Below, piece after piece: positions 19,564-28,225 of a DNA stretch of 48,205 nucleotides (positions within the stretch are counted from its first letter, which is position 1; each line of letters starts with the position of its first letter). Location of the stretch: positions 1 through 48,205 of the forward strand of contig CACGTM010000007.1 of NCBI GenBank assembly GCA_902575965.1. Reading direction: 5' to 3'. Position numbers and translations under genes: made by a program. The notes below the pieces were generated by a model. It did not search any database and was not told the origin of the DNA. It worked only from the letters and a program-made list of their open reading frames with translations. The DNA is from an uncultured Alphaproteobacteria bacterium (GTDB lineage Bacteria > Pseudomonadota > Alphaproteobacteria > Rhodospirillales > Rhodospirillaceae).

Positions 19564-20730
19564 CTATTCGTTTGAGTAGCCAAAGAGTATATGATTGGCA
19601 GCTGCTTTTATTCTTTTGAAAAAACCTAGTTTTTCAATACCTTTTGACGCAAATAACTCATACTCTAATGGTGACATTTTTTCACCGTCAATTACCAGCG
19701 TCCCTATCTTTTGACCTTCAATAATTGGTGAAGGTACTGGGCCAGAATAAACAACTTTAACTTGAAGGGTTCTCCATGCTTGTCTAGGTATAGTTATGGA
19801 TATATCCTCTTGGAGTATAAGCGGAACCACCTTCTCTTCTCCTAACCAAACATCTGCATTGCTAATTATTTCTCCTTTCCGGAATAAATTTTTATTTGTA
19901 AAGTTTCTAAAACCCCAATCCATTAATTTAGAAGTTTCTGATGATCTAATTTTAGCAGTCTTCATCCCATTAGCTACAAGAATCAAACGTCTTCCATCAC
20001 GCATTGCTGAAGCAGTTAAACCATAGCCTGCTATACTTGTACGGCCGGTTTTTAAACCATCTGCATTTCCAGGAACAGATAAAAGTGGGTTTCTATTAAA
20101 TTGTTTTATTCCGTTGTAGGTAAAATTTCTTTCACTGTATAGAGAATAATATTCAGGAAAATCTTTAATAATCCTTCTTGCTAAAGTGGCTAAATCTCTT
20201 GAAGTCATATAATGATCTTTGTCAGGAAGGCCTGTAGAATTTGTAAAATTACTTCCTTTCAGACCAATTTCTAATGCCCTTTCAGTCATTTCTAGTGCAA
20301 ATGTATCTTCTGTGCCTGCCATCTCCTCAGCAACTACAATACAAGCATCATTACCAGATTGAATAATTATACCTCTTAATAGGTCTTCAACTCGAACTCT
20401 ACTATTAGGCTCTAAAAACATAGTTGACCCACCTGATGCGGCTCCACCTTTGCGCCAAGCATTCTCTGATACGTCAAAATAATCATCAAGAGAGACTGCT
20501 CCTGAATGTACTGCCTCAAAGAGCATATATGCTGTCATAAGTTTAGACATTGATGAGGGTGGCATTGGTTCATCAGCATTTTTTTCAGCAAGAACAGTCC
20601 AAGTTTGGAAATCAACTAGAATATATTCTCTAGCATCTATGTCCAAAGCCTTAGCGGGGGACGTTATTGTTAGAATAAATATATAAGATATAAAATAAAG
20701 AAAATATGATAATTTATTGTTTTTAAACAT
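19564..20730 (-). CDS. dacA: D-alanyl-D-alanine carboxypeptidase (PBP5/6 family)
   Basis: This periplasmic, membrane-tethered enzyme trims the terminal D-Ala of peptidoglycan stem peptides. From the ATG at 20730 a signal peptide runs to about SPAKA at residue 28. The active site shows SxxK as S60-M-S-K63, then SGN and KTG (GLKTGRTS). A C-terminal PBP5 domain and an amphipathic tail (KRIKAAANHIL) complete the protein. An in-frame GTG at 20793 would put 21 polar residues in front of the signal peptide and overlap rlpA, so the ATG is preferred. The length is 388 residues. It lies between rlpA and tmk in the wall-gene block. Confidence 0.95.
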   Translation of the reverse strand: MFKNNKLSYFLYFISYIFILTITSPAKALDIDAREYILVDFQTWTVLAEKNADEPMPPSSMSKLMTAYMLFEAVHSGAVSLDDYFDVSENAWRKGGAASGGSTMFLEPNSRVRVEDLLRGIIIQSGNDACIVVAEEMAGTEDTFALEMTERALEIGLKGSNFTNSTGLPDKDHYMTSRDLATLARRIIKDFPEYYSLYSERNFTYNGIKQFNRNPLLSVPGNADGLKTGRTSIAGYGLTASAMRDGRRLILVANGMKTAKIRSSETSKLMDWGFRNFTNKNLFRKGEIISNADVWLGEEKVVPLILQEDISITIPRQAWRTLQVKVVYSGPVPSPIIEGQKIGTLVIDGEKMSPLEYELFASKGIEKLGFFKRIKAAANHILFGYSNE

Positions 20731-20758
20731 TACTATGACACTACTCTTAATGAAAGGA

Positions 20759-21745
20759 TTATTCTGCAAATATTCGAGCATTTGAATACCCACTGTCGAT
20801 TATGTAATCAAGTATTCTTTCAGCATTACTTCTTTGTATAAACGGCCCCAACCTTACACGATGAAAATATTGTCCTGATATATTGGCAATATTGATAAAT
20901 ACATTTCCTAAATGGGATATTTGAGCTTCTAAACGCTTTGCATTGCTAATTTCACTGAAGGCGCCTGCCTGGACGTAAAATCCGGGTTTCATAACTTGAG
21001 TGTTGGGAGTACTTGATTGAAGCATTTGATTATCGTCAGTAGGTAATAGTTGTCTAGTAATGCTGTTAGGGTCGAAATTTCTAGTTATATTCATAGGTTG
21101 AGCAGTTAATTGTGTATTAGCAAGGGGTTTAATCTCTTCCTTAACGATAGATGCAAGAGGGGCTTTATTTACTTTTGGCATTTTTGCTTTGGTAAATACT
21201 CCAGAACTTTGAAGTGCCATAGTTTTCATGGTCATAGAGTCTTCAGGTATTAACTCAACACGAACGCGCGCTGTACCTAGTTGTTCAAACCCGAGTAATT
21301 CTGCACCCTTCTTCGATAAATCAATAATTCTTCCTTCTATAAATGGTCCCCTGTCGTTGATCCTAACTTTAATAGTTCTGTTGTTATCTAGATTAGTAAC
21401 TTTTACAACACTTGGCATAGGTAGTGTTTTGTGAGCCGCAGTTAGAGCATTCATGTCATATTTTTCTCCATTTGCAGTTCTTTTGCCATGAAAACCCGGG
21501 CCATACCATGAAGCAATTCCAACTTTTTTATAGCCAAAATCTTCAGAAGGATAATGCCAGATTCCACTAACTTGATAAGGTTGTCCAACTTTATAGGTTT
21601 TGACAATTTTACCCTTAGGGTCTTTCCCAAATTTCATATATTCAGGTAACTCTTCATCAAAGATATCTTTTGTTGACCCTGAACATCCAGCAACTAATGT
21701 AATTATGGTTAATATTTTTGCAAAATTTATAAGTATATCCCGCAT
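20759..21745 (-). CDS. rlpA: RlpA-family septal ring lytic transglycosylase (lipoprotein)
   Basis: RlpA cleaves denuded glycan at the division septum. The ATG at 21745 has a strong AAGGAG ten bases upstream and opens a lipoprotein signal with lipobox LVAGC (C21); an earlier in-frame start at 21769 has no such support. The double-psi beta-barrel domain (about residues 75-165) includes GIASWYGPGFHGKRTANGE, and RINDRGPF carries the catalytic aspartate region. A low-complexity linker leads to a C-terminal SPOR domain (about 250-328), which binds denuded septal peptidoglycan. It lies between mltB and dacA, in a wall-remodelling operon. Confidence 0.95.
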   Translation of the reverse strand: MRDILINFAKILTIITLVAGCSGSTKDIFDEELPEYMKFGKDPKGKIVKTYKVGQPYQVSGIWHYPSEDFGYKKVGIASWYGPGFHGKRTANGEKYDMNALTAAHKTLPMPSVVKVTNLDNNRTIKVRINDRGPFIEGRIIDLSKKGAELLGFEQLGTARVRVELIPEDSMTMKTMALQSSGVFTKAKMPKVNKAPLASIVKEEIKPLANTQLTAQPMNITRNFDPNSITRQLLPTDDNQMLQSSTPNTQVMKPGFYVQAGAFSEISNAKRLEAQISHLGNVFINIANISGQYFHRVRLGPFIQRSNAERILDYIIDSGYSNARIFAE

Positions 21746-21761
21746 TTTGCAGGTCTCCTTA

Positions 21762-22988
21762 CTATTCAATGTTTCTGTTTATGTAACTCTTCGAGGAAAG
21801 TTTAATAAAATCAACTGTTTTCTTGTTAGCATATCCATCGGCAGGAAGTTTGTTCTGTTTTTGAAATAATCTAATTGCATGTTTTGTATTTGTACCCATT
21901 ATACCATCTTCATTAAGATTACCATATCCAAGAAAATTTAGCTTCTTTTGTACTTCTAGTATATTCTTTACTGAAAGTTTTCTTTCTTTTAAATATCTTA
22001 TATCCATTTGGCTAATATTAATTATCCGATCAGACAAATAACCAACTGTTAATGCATAGAAAATAGACCTATTCCATTGCATAATTTTCTCAAAATTCTT
22101 GTAAACTAAAAATGCAGGACCATCTTTACCGCTTGGTAGTATTATTGACCCCATTATGTTTGATTTTGGCAAGTTAGTATTATTAGCTTTCTTGACCCCT
22201 TTAATTTTCCAATGATTCACAGTTTTGCTTGTTCCTAATTGTGCATCATAATAGTCGAATTCTTTAGGTAATTTTACCTCCCTTCCCCAAATATAATCTT
22301 TTTCCCAACCAATTTGGCTCAAATAATTGGCAGCAGACGCAAATGAGTCAGGTAAGTTGGACCAAATATCTTTTTTTCCATCATTTGAATAATCAATTGC
22401 ATATTCTAAAAATGTCGATGGCATAAATTGCATTTGTCCAGATGCACCTGCCCAAGACCCCTTATATTTATCAAAAGAAGTATGTTTCTGATCAATTATT
22501 TTAATAGCACTCAAAAGCTCATTTCTAAAAAAATTACTTCTTCTAGGGTCAAATGCTAATGTAGCAAGGCTATTAATTACTAGATAATTACCCGTATAAT
22601 TCCCAAAGTTGGTTTCTATCCCCCAAAATGCTATTAAATACCTTGCTGGCACTCCAAATTGTTTCTCTACATTATTCAGAAGTTTTTTATGATCTTTTAG
22701 AAGATTTTTTCCAATACGTACTTTGCGGTTAGAAATATTTCTTGTAATATAATCTGTAAAGTTATCTATAAATTCAGACTGTTGCCTGTCTTCTTTCAAT
22801 ATATTTGGTAATATTTCTATTTTATTTATTGTTTTTATTGCAATTTCTTTACTTATTCCTCTATCAATTGCTTCATTTTTTAGATTATTGAGCCATAAAT
22901 CAAAATTCTCCTCTTTGGAGAGTGCCAAAGATGGAATAAATAAAATAAATAAAAATGTGACAAAGATATTTTTTTGACTAAAATTCAT
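21762..22988 (-). CDS. mltB: Lytic murein transglycosylase B family with PG-binding domain
   Basis: This periplasmic enzyme cleaves the MurNAc-GlcNAc bond. The ATG at 22988 opens a signal peptide (NIFVTFLFILFIPSLALS); an upstream in-frame start at 23009 would only lengthen the n-region. The SLT-like domain has the catalytic E125 in FWGIETNFGNYTGNY, then ASGQMQFMPSTF and DIWSNLPDSFASAANYL. The C-terminal 60 residues are a PG_binding_1 domain (NEDGIMGTNTKHAIRLFQ). The absence of a lipobox suggests a soluble form. It heads the mltB-rlpA-dacA-tmk-holB-metG-tatD block and is divergent from the ABC importer genes, with 48 bases between. Confidence 0.93.
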   Translation of the reverse strand: MNFSQKNIFVTFLFILFIPSLALSKEENFDLWLNNLKNEAIDRGISKEIAIKTINKIEILPNILKEDRQQSEFIDNFTDYITRNISNRKVRIGKNLLKDHKKLLNNVEKQFGVPARYLIAFWGIETNFGNYTGNYLVINSLATLAFDPRRSNFFRNELLSAIKIIDQKHTSFDKYKGSWAGASGQMQFMPSTFLEYAIDYSNDGKKDIWSNLPDSFASAANYLSQIGWEKDYIWGREVKLPKEFDYYDAQLGTSKTVNHWKIKGVKKANNTNLPKSNIMGSIILPSGKDGPAFLVYKNFEKIMQWNRSIFYALTVGYLSDRIINISQMDIRYLKERKLSVKNILEVQKKLNFLGYGNLNEDGIMGTNTKHAIRLFQKQNKLPADGYANKKTVDFIKLSSKSYINRNIE

Positions 22989-23024
22989 AAAGAGAATTTT
23001 CCATAGCATACAATCAATTAATTT

Positions 23025-23029
23025 GGGAG
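23025..23029 (+). promoter_or_regulatory. Ribosome binding site that points to a CTG start
   Basis: GGGAG lies seven bases before CTG (23037) in the short gap between divergent genes. No ATG, GTG or TTG in frame exists between the upstream stop (23019-23021) and the mature-protein region, so this Shine-Dalgarno-like site decides the start of the binding-protein gene. Confidence 0.5.
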
Positions 23030-23036
23030 CACCAAG

Positions 23037-24029
23037 CTGTTAAAATTTATAATCATACTCAGTATATCCTTATTCAGCTCTAAAGTCATTTTATCAAAAG
23101 AGAATATTACATTAGGAACGGATTGGAGAGCTCAGGCTGAGCACGGTGGCTTTTACCAAGCAAAAGCTCTCGGTTTATATGAAGATGTAAATCTGAACGT
23201 AATTATCAGGCAAGGAGGACCTCAAGTTAATCATTCTCAGCTATTAGCAGCTGGTAAGATTGATTTTGGGATGGCACCTAACTCTTTTATCCCTTTAAAC
23301 TTCAAAAACCAGGAAATTCCTGTAAAAGCAATTGCTGCTTTTTTTCAAAAAGACCCTGCAGTTTTAATTGCTCATAAGACTAGTAATTTTGTTAAAATTG
23401 AGGATCTTAAATTATCAAAGATTATGATTTCACCTGATACTCGTGTCGGTTTTTGGAGATTCTTAAAAGTAAGATTTAAATTTGATGATAAACAGATAGC
23501 TCCATATACATTTAATTTAGCCCCCTTTCTTGCTAATAAAGATGCTGTTCAGCAGGGTTATTTAACAAGTGAACCTTATCTTATTAAAAGATCTGGTATA
23601 GAGCCAAAAGTTTTTCTTTTGGCTGATTCTGGTTACTCAAGTTATGCTGGTATTATACAATCAAGAAACGAGCTGATTAGTAAAAAACCTGAAATTATTC
23701 AAAGATTTATTAATGCCAGCATTCTAGGTTGGTACAGCTTTCTCTATGATGACCCAAGTCCTGCATTTAAAATTATTTTAAAAAATAATCCAGATATGAC
23801 CATAAATCTTTTGGAAAATGCACATAAATTAATAAAATCTAGAGGGTTGGTAGATAGCGAAGATACAAAAGCTTCTGGAATTGGAATGATGACCCATAAA
23901 AAGTGGGAAAGATTTTTCAATACAATGATTTTAGATAATTTATATGATAAAAATTTAAATTATAAGGATGCCTATACACTTGAATTTGTTAATAAAGGTG
24001 TTGGTTTAAAGTATGTTTCTAAAGATTGA
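23037..24029 (+). CDS. ABC transporter substrate-binding protein, NMT1/THI5-like (probable CTG start)
   Basis: This is a periplasmic binding protein of an importer for an unknown small organic molecule; the NMT1/Tau/Ssu group includes carriers for thiamine precursors, taurine, sulfonates and nitrate. The conserved region begins well before the first ATG (23271): ITLGTDWRAQAEHGGFYQAK, then VIIRQGGPQVNHSQLLAAGK. Upstream in frame is a signal peptide (KFIIILSISLFSSKVILS). The only good start is CTG at 23037 with GGGAG seven bases before it, giving 330 residues. Its TGA stop overlaps the ATPase gene by 17 bases. The ligand cannot be named. Confidence 0.85.
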   Translation: MLKFIIILSISLFSSKVILSKENITLGTDWRAQAEHGGFYQAKALGLYEDVNLNVIIRQGGPQVNHSQLLAAGKIDFGMAPNSFIPLNFKNQEIPVKAIAAFFQKDPAVLIAHKTSNFVKIEDLKLSKIMISPDTRVGFWRFLKVRFKFDDKQIAPYTFNLAPFLANKDAVQQGYLTSEPYLIKRSGIEPKVFLLADSGYSSYAGIIQSRNELISKKPEIIQRFINASILGWYSFLYDDPSPAFKIILKNNPDMTINLLENAHKLIKSRGLVDSEDTKASGIGMMTHKKWERFFNTMILDNLYDKNLNYKDAYTLEFVNKGVGLKYVSKD

Positions 24030-24744
24030 AAATCTACATAAAACGTTTTCAAATGGTTTAGAGTGTTTAACCAGTATTAGTTTAGAGTTGCATAATAATG
24101 ATTTTCTCTCAATTGTAGGTCCATCAGGCTGCGGTAAATCAACGCTCCTAAAAACTATTTCTAACTTAGAATCTATTTCAGAGGGTAAAATAACATTTTC
24201 AAAAGATAATCCTAATATTAGTTTTGTATTTCAGGAACCTTCATTGCTGCCATGGGCGAACGTTTTTGATAACGTTATGTTACCGCTAAGATTAAAGTAT
24301 AATATTCTTAATAGAGAAAAAGTTGATTTTTTTCTTAATCTTGTAGGTTTGTACGAGTTTTCTAAAAGTTATCCAAGAGAGTTATCGGGTGGAATGAAAA
24401 TGAGAGTGTCTATTGCAAGAGCACTTGTTACTGAACCTGAATTAATTTTATTTGATGAACCTTTTTCTGCCCTTGATGAATTTACACGTGAGCAATTAAA
24501 TTATGAAATTTTAGCACTAAAAAATGAGACAAATTATAATTGTATTTTTGTTACACATAACATCAGAGAGGCAGTATTTTTATCAAATAGAATTTTACTT
24601 TTTTCAAAAAGACCAGGAACCATAATTAAGGAGTTGGATATTTCATTTCCTTATCCTCGTAATGAGATATTAAAAACAGAAGAAGAATATAATCATATAT
24701 GTCGAGATATTAGTTCTAGTTTAAAAGAAATAAAAGTTAATTAG
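24013..24744 (+). CDS. ABC transporter ATP-binding protein (Tau/Ssu/Thi type)
   Basis: This is the cytosolic ATPase of the importer. Walker A is GPSGCGKST, the Q-loop lies in FQEPSLLPW, the signature is LSGGMKMRVSIARAL, and Walker B is LILFDEPFSALDEFTR. The H-loop is VTHNIREAV. FQEPSLLPW and the 243-residue length are typical of the nitrate/sulfonate/taurine subfamily. The ATG overlaps the binding-protein gene by 17 bases and the permease gene follows after nine, so the three are one operon. All catalytic motifs are intact. Confidence 0.95.
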   Translation: MFLKIENLHKTFSNGLECLTSISLELHNNDFLSIVGPSGCGKSTLLKTISNLESISEGKITFSKDNPNISFVFQEPSLLPWANVFDNVMLPLRLKYNILNREKVDFFLNLVGLYEFSKSYPRELSGGMKMRVSIARALVTEPELILFDEPFSALDEFTREQLNYEILALKNETNYNCIFVTHNIREAVFLSNRILLFSKRPGTIIKELDISFPYPRNEILKTEEEYNHICRDISSSLKEIKVN

Positions 24745-24753
24745 CGTGAATTT

Positions 24754-25524
24754 ATGAAATATTTTCTACCAATATTTTTCTTATCTATCCTTTTTATTGT
24801 TTGGGAGTATTTCATAACAATTTATAATATTCCTGAATATATACTTCCTGGGCCATTAGGAATATTTAATTCTTTAATTGAAAATTCGAATAGTCTTTTT
24901 TCTGCTTTGTTTATAACTCTTGAAGTAACAGTTATAGCATTAATGCTCTCAGCTATAAGTGGAGTAATAATTGCAATCTTTCTATCTCAGTCAAAGTTTA
25001 TTGAGCATACTTTTTTACCTTATGCAGTTTTTATTCAAGTAACTCCTATTGTTACCATTGCGCCTTTTATAATTATTTGGATTAATGATATTTTTTATGT
25101 ACTTGTAATTTTAGCATGGGTTTCTTCAGTTTTTCCTATAATTTCAAATACTTTACTTGGCTTGAAGAGTATTAACAAAAACCTAAGTGATTTATTTATT
25201 ATATATAATTCATCAAAGTACCAAAGGCTAAGGCTCTTATCCATTCCTTCGGCACTTCCTTATTTCTTAGGAGGATTAAGAATAAGTGGTGGATTAGCGC
25301 TTATTGGTACTGTTGTTGCAGAAATGGTTGCAGGTACAGGTGGAGAAAAGTCCGGTCTTGCATCTCGATTGCTTGAATCAACATACCGTTTAGATCTTTC
25401 TAATGCTTTAGCATGTTTTTTTCTATTAAGTATTACTGGATATCTACTATATTCTTTTCTTAGTGCGCTCTCTCACTTGCTCTTGTATAAATGGCATGAA
25501 AGTGCACTTAATAACAAATATTAA
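24754..25524 (+). CDS. ABC transporter permease (Tau/Ssu/Thi type)
   Basis: This is the integral membrane subunit of the importer, with about six predicted membrane helices over 256 residues. The first lies at residues 3-21. The EAA loop that contacts the ATPase is recognisable around YQRLRLLSIPSALPYFLGGLRIS, a good match to the BPD_transp_1 pattern. EMVAGTGGEKSGLASRL follows, as is usual in SsuC/TauC relatives. It is nine bases after the ATPase gene and 11 bases before the pyruvyl-transferase-like gene. Substrate is not determinable from sequence. Confidence 0.92.
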   Translation: MKYFLPIFFLSILFIVWEYFITIYNIPEYILPGPLGIFNSLIENSNSLFSALFITLEVTVIALMLSAISGVIIAIFLSQSKFIEHTFLPYAVFIQVTPIVTIAPFIIIWINDIFYVLVILAWVSSVFPIISNTLLGLKSINKNLSDLFIIYNSSKYQRLRLLSIPSALPYFLGGLRISGGLALIGTVVAEMVAGTGGEKSGLASRLLESTYRLDLSNALACFFLLSITGYLLYSFLSALSHLLLYKWHESALNNKY

Positions 25525-25535
25525 TAAATTTAACT

Positions 25536-26615
25536 ATGACTAAAAAAGCTCTTATAATTAATGATACATCTAATGCATATCATTGGGGATGTTACGGAAC
25601 ATCTTCTGAAATTAAATTAAGATTAGAAGATTTAAAATATGAGGTTTTGTTATTCGGCGTTGAAGAAGTATATAATTTAACCACCTCTCCTAAAAACGAT
25701 AAAAATCTATTTGACGATGGTTTTAAAAATATTTTTTTAAACGATAATATTCAATTGGTTAAATTAATCAAAAATTCAGATATAATAATCATTAACGGTG
25801 AAGGTTCACTTCATGATATAAATACTTCATCATTTAATTTACTTTATATTATTTATCTCGCGAAGTCTCATTTTCAAAAAAAAGTTCATTTGGTGAATTC
25901 TTCTCTATTTCCGTCATATAATAAAAATGATGTTAATATTTTTTCTCTTTACAGTAAAATTCTTTCAATAATAGATTCTATTACCGTTAGAGACATATTG
26001 TCATATAAACAGCTTGAGTTTATGAAATTAAAAGGGACATTAGGGTTTGATTGTCTGCCACTTTATATCGAAAGAAAAAATAAATTAGAAAAACAAAGTA
26101 ATAACGAAATTATTTTAGGAGGTGGATTAGGATTAAATGAAAAAATTTTCTACCAACTATTCGTATCAAATATTAATTTACTTAATGAATATAAATTAGT
26201 TTACTTGACAGGTGCTAGATCAAATGAAGCAAATGATGATAGAATATTTCTAGAAATATTTAAGAATTATAGTGGTAATTTTGAACATAAACATATAGAA
26301 AATTTCGATGAATGGTTAATAAGTATTAATAATGCAAAAGCTCTTATTTCAGGAAGATTTCATCATACAATTGCAGCATCTTTTTTAGATACGCCTACAG
26401 TAATTTTTTCTGCTGCTACACCAAAAAATCATTCATTGTGTAAAATGATGGAACTGTCTCCTCCATTAAATATTAATAATGAAGATATTCAGGGATTATT
26501 CAGTAAGGAATTGAATTTAATCCTTGATAAAAAACATAAATTGCTATCAGATAAAAAAAAGAAATATCTAAAAAAACTGTCATTAAACAATTTTTCTTTT
26601 CTTAATAAAGCTTAG
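25536..26615 (+). CDS. Polysaccharide pyruvyl transferase family protein
   Basis: The protein belongs to the WcaK/CsaB family, GT-B-like enzymes that transfer pyruvate from PEP to glycans. An N-terminal NAYHWGCYGTSS replaces the usual NxGD/E start. IIINGEGSLHD, VNSSLFPS (akin to GQ.. in relatives), SITVRDILSYKQL, IILGGGLGLNE, GRFHHTIAASFLDTP and SAATPKNHSLCKMM follow the family order. The length is 359 residues. It starts 11 bases after the ABC permease, so it is likely on the same mRNA, an unusual pairing. The family is secure but the acceptor is unknown. Confidence 0.8.
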   Translation: MTKKALIINDTSNAYHWGCYGTSSEIKLRLEDLKYEVLLFGVEEVYNLTTSPKNDKNLFDDGFKNIFLNDNIQLVKLIKNSDIIIINGEGSLHDINTSSFNLLYIIYLAKSHFQKKVHLVNSSLFPSYNKNDVNIFSLYSKILSIIDSITVRDILSYKQLEFMKLKGTLGFDCLPLYIERKNKLEKQSNNEIILGGGLGLNEKIFYQLFVSNINLLNEYKLVYLTGARSNEANDDRIFLEIFKNYSGNFEHKHIENFDEWLISINNAKALISGRFHHTIAASFLDTPTVIFSAATPKNHSLCKMMELSPPLNINNEDIQGLFSKELNLILDKKHKLLSDKKKKYLKKLSLNNFSFLNKA

Positions 26616-26708
26616 TAATCTTAATGCTCGACAATTTTATATTTTTTTGATAAATCAATTTATATAGTTTAATTAGTTTTATAACCACTTACATATATAT
26701 TTATCCTG

Positions 26709-26798
26709 GGAGGGGTGGCCGAGTGGTTGAAGGCACCGGTCTTGAAAACCGGCAAGCGTGAGAGCGTTTCGTGGGTTCGAATCCCACCCCCTCCGCCA
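26709..26798 (+). tRNA. tRNA-Ser (anticodon UGA)
   Basis: The cloverleaf closes with acceptor GGAGGGG paired to CCCCTCC, discriminator G and an encoded CCA. The anticodon stem is CCGGT/ACCGG with loop CTTGAAA, anticodon TGA. A long variable arm and the T-loop GGGTTCGAATCCC are present, as expected for a class II serine tRNA. It stands alone between the ABC operon and an oppositely oriented membrane-protein gene. Confidence 0.97.
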
Positions 26799-26804
26799 CT
26801 ATTT

Positions 26805-27500
26805 CTAAGTTTTATCTTCATCAGATGCCGCAGCTGAAATAATATTTTTTTTATGAAACTCTGTCTCTTTCAAGATCAATAAAAAAGATGCACCACATAA
26901 GAATCCAATGACTATTACACCCATCATAGCATAAAACCAATAATCTATATTAATACCAAGCATAGACGTTACATTTGAGTCTGGAAAAAAAATACCAGAC
27001 GTAGTTGCTAAAAAGACAAGAAGAATGCACACCAAAACTATTATGCCCAAAGTTTTATGCTGGAGTTTATGCTCCTCATATTCTTTTTTATGGTCCCATT
27101 TTTTTGCTGCGTATTCCTCGTCTACTTCACCAAGAATTGGATCTAGCTGTTTTGCTATCTTTTTTTCTAGATTTAATGATGGAGTCCAACTAAAAAAGAT
27201 ATTAAATAGAGTGTATATCAAACCCACTAGATAAGCATAAATTGCAACAGGTATATCAAACCATCCTGCATGGGTTTTACCGATACCGATCCAGCTGTCA
27301 TTCACCTGAAATAACAAGTAACCCGCCTCAAAAATAAAACCGCTTTTTCCCCCGTCGCTCAAATCGACTAACGTCAGCCAAAGTGAATTATTAGCGTCAA
27401 TATTGAATCAACCAAACCCCAAAAGCCAGCCTAATAATAGAACCAGAAAGAGAGCAGCAAGTTGATTAAGTTTATTAACAAAGCCGGCCAAGTATTCCAT
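26805..27500 (-). pseudogene. Multi-span membrane protein interrupted by an in-frame TGA
   Basis: An ATG at 27500 opens 30 codons encoding a hydrophobic segment (LAALFLVLLLGWLLGFG), then TGA at 27410-27408. The same frame stays open for 200 more codons and starts with FNIDANNSLWLTLVDLSDGG. The downstream part has three membrane segments (VAIYAYLVGLIYTLF, IIVLVCILLVFLATTSG, FYAMMGVIVIGFLCGASF) and a charged cytosolic loop. Protein-like sequence on both sides of the stop, without frame change, suggests one original gene of about 230 codons. A TTG at 27362 could restart translation but has no Shine-Dalgarno. I do not recognise the family. Nonsense mutation, sequencing error and readthrough are all possible. 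Confidence 0.6.
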
Positions 27501-27545
27501 AGTACTAACCCATATAGTTTCAAAAAAAATAAAAATATAATAAAT

Positions 27546-27575
27546 TTTTCGACAGATATAACATAATTCGACGTT
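27546..27575 (+). promoter_or_regulatory. Candidate ECF-sigma promoter of the sigma operon
   Basis: TTTTCGACAGA (27546-27556) is followed, 17 bases after CGACA, by CGTT (27572-27575). The same element and spacing occur before the gene at 29695. The position, about 55 bases before the sigma-factor ATG, suits an autoregulated ECF promoter with -35 CGACA and -10 CGTTTA. The assignment to this sigma factor is inference from co-location and repetition. Confidence 0.5.
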
Positions 27576-27631
27576 TATTATATAGTATAAACTGGTTACT
27601 GACTATATTTATCGAGTTAGAGATGTAATTA

Positions 27632-28225
27632 ATGAAGTTTAGTTTAAATAAATATAATAGGGATTCTAGTTTATCAAACCACGAATTAGTTCAATTATTT
27701 GTAAATGGAGATAAAAAATCAGCAAATATTCTTATTGAGAGACTAATGCCAAAAATATTTTCACAAGCATATAGTATTTTAGGAAATCAAAATGATGCTG
27801 AAGATATTACGCAAGAAACATTTATTCGTTTATGGAAGATGGCACCCGCTTGGAAGCAAGATAAGGCGGAAATTACAACATGGTTATACCGAGTTGTTAA
27901 AAATCAATGTATAGATAAAATTCGTAAAGATAAAAAATTTACAGATGAAGATATAAAAGATCATCAAGATAATAAGTTGAATGCTTTTGAAAAATTACAA
28001 AATAAAGAAAGAGATAAAAAGTTATATATGGCAATAAGTTCACTTCCTAGTAGACAAAAAAAAGTTACTATTATGAGACATATATATGGTTATACCAACT
28101 ACGAGATAGCTGATGAAATGAATATCTCTGTTGCAGCGGTTGAAAGTTTAATTGCAAGAGGAAAAAGGTCAATTTCACAAATGTTGATCAATCAGAAAGT
28201 AAATCTAGGATATAATAATGAATAA
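27632..28225 (+). CDS. ECF-type RNA polymerase sigma factor
   Basis: This alternative sigma factor has region 2 (about residues 35-100; QNDAEDITQETFIRLW and ITTWLYRVVKNQCIDKIR) and region 4 (about 130-190; SLPSRQKKVTIMRHIYGYTNYEIA, then MNISVAAVESLIARGKRSI). There is no region 1.1 or 3, as in ECF sigma factors; the length is 197 residues. It overlaps the following membrane-protein gene by eight bases. That gene is a likely anti-sigma factor, and a CnrX/CpxP-like protein comes next, as in metal- or envelope-responsive modules. A repeated promoter-like element lies upstream, suggesting autoregulation. Confidence 0.92.
   Translation: MKFSLNKYNRDSSLSNHELVQLFVNGDKKSANILIERLMPKIFSQAYSILGNQNDAEDITQETFIRLWKMAPAWKQDKAEITTWLYRVVKNQCIDKIRKDKKFTDEDIKDHQDNKLNAFEKLQNKERDKKLYMAISSLPSRQKKVTIMRHIYGYTNYEIADEMNISVAAVESLIARGKRSISQMLINQKVNLGYNNE

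Noticed and set aside
27408-27410. TGA read as tryptophan throughout the genome (alternative code)
   Set aside because: TGA ends ntrX, mazG and the ABC binding protein at the expected family lengths, and TGG is the Trp codon in all genes.
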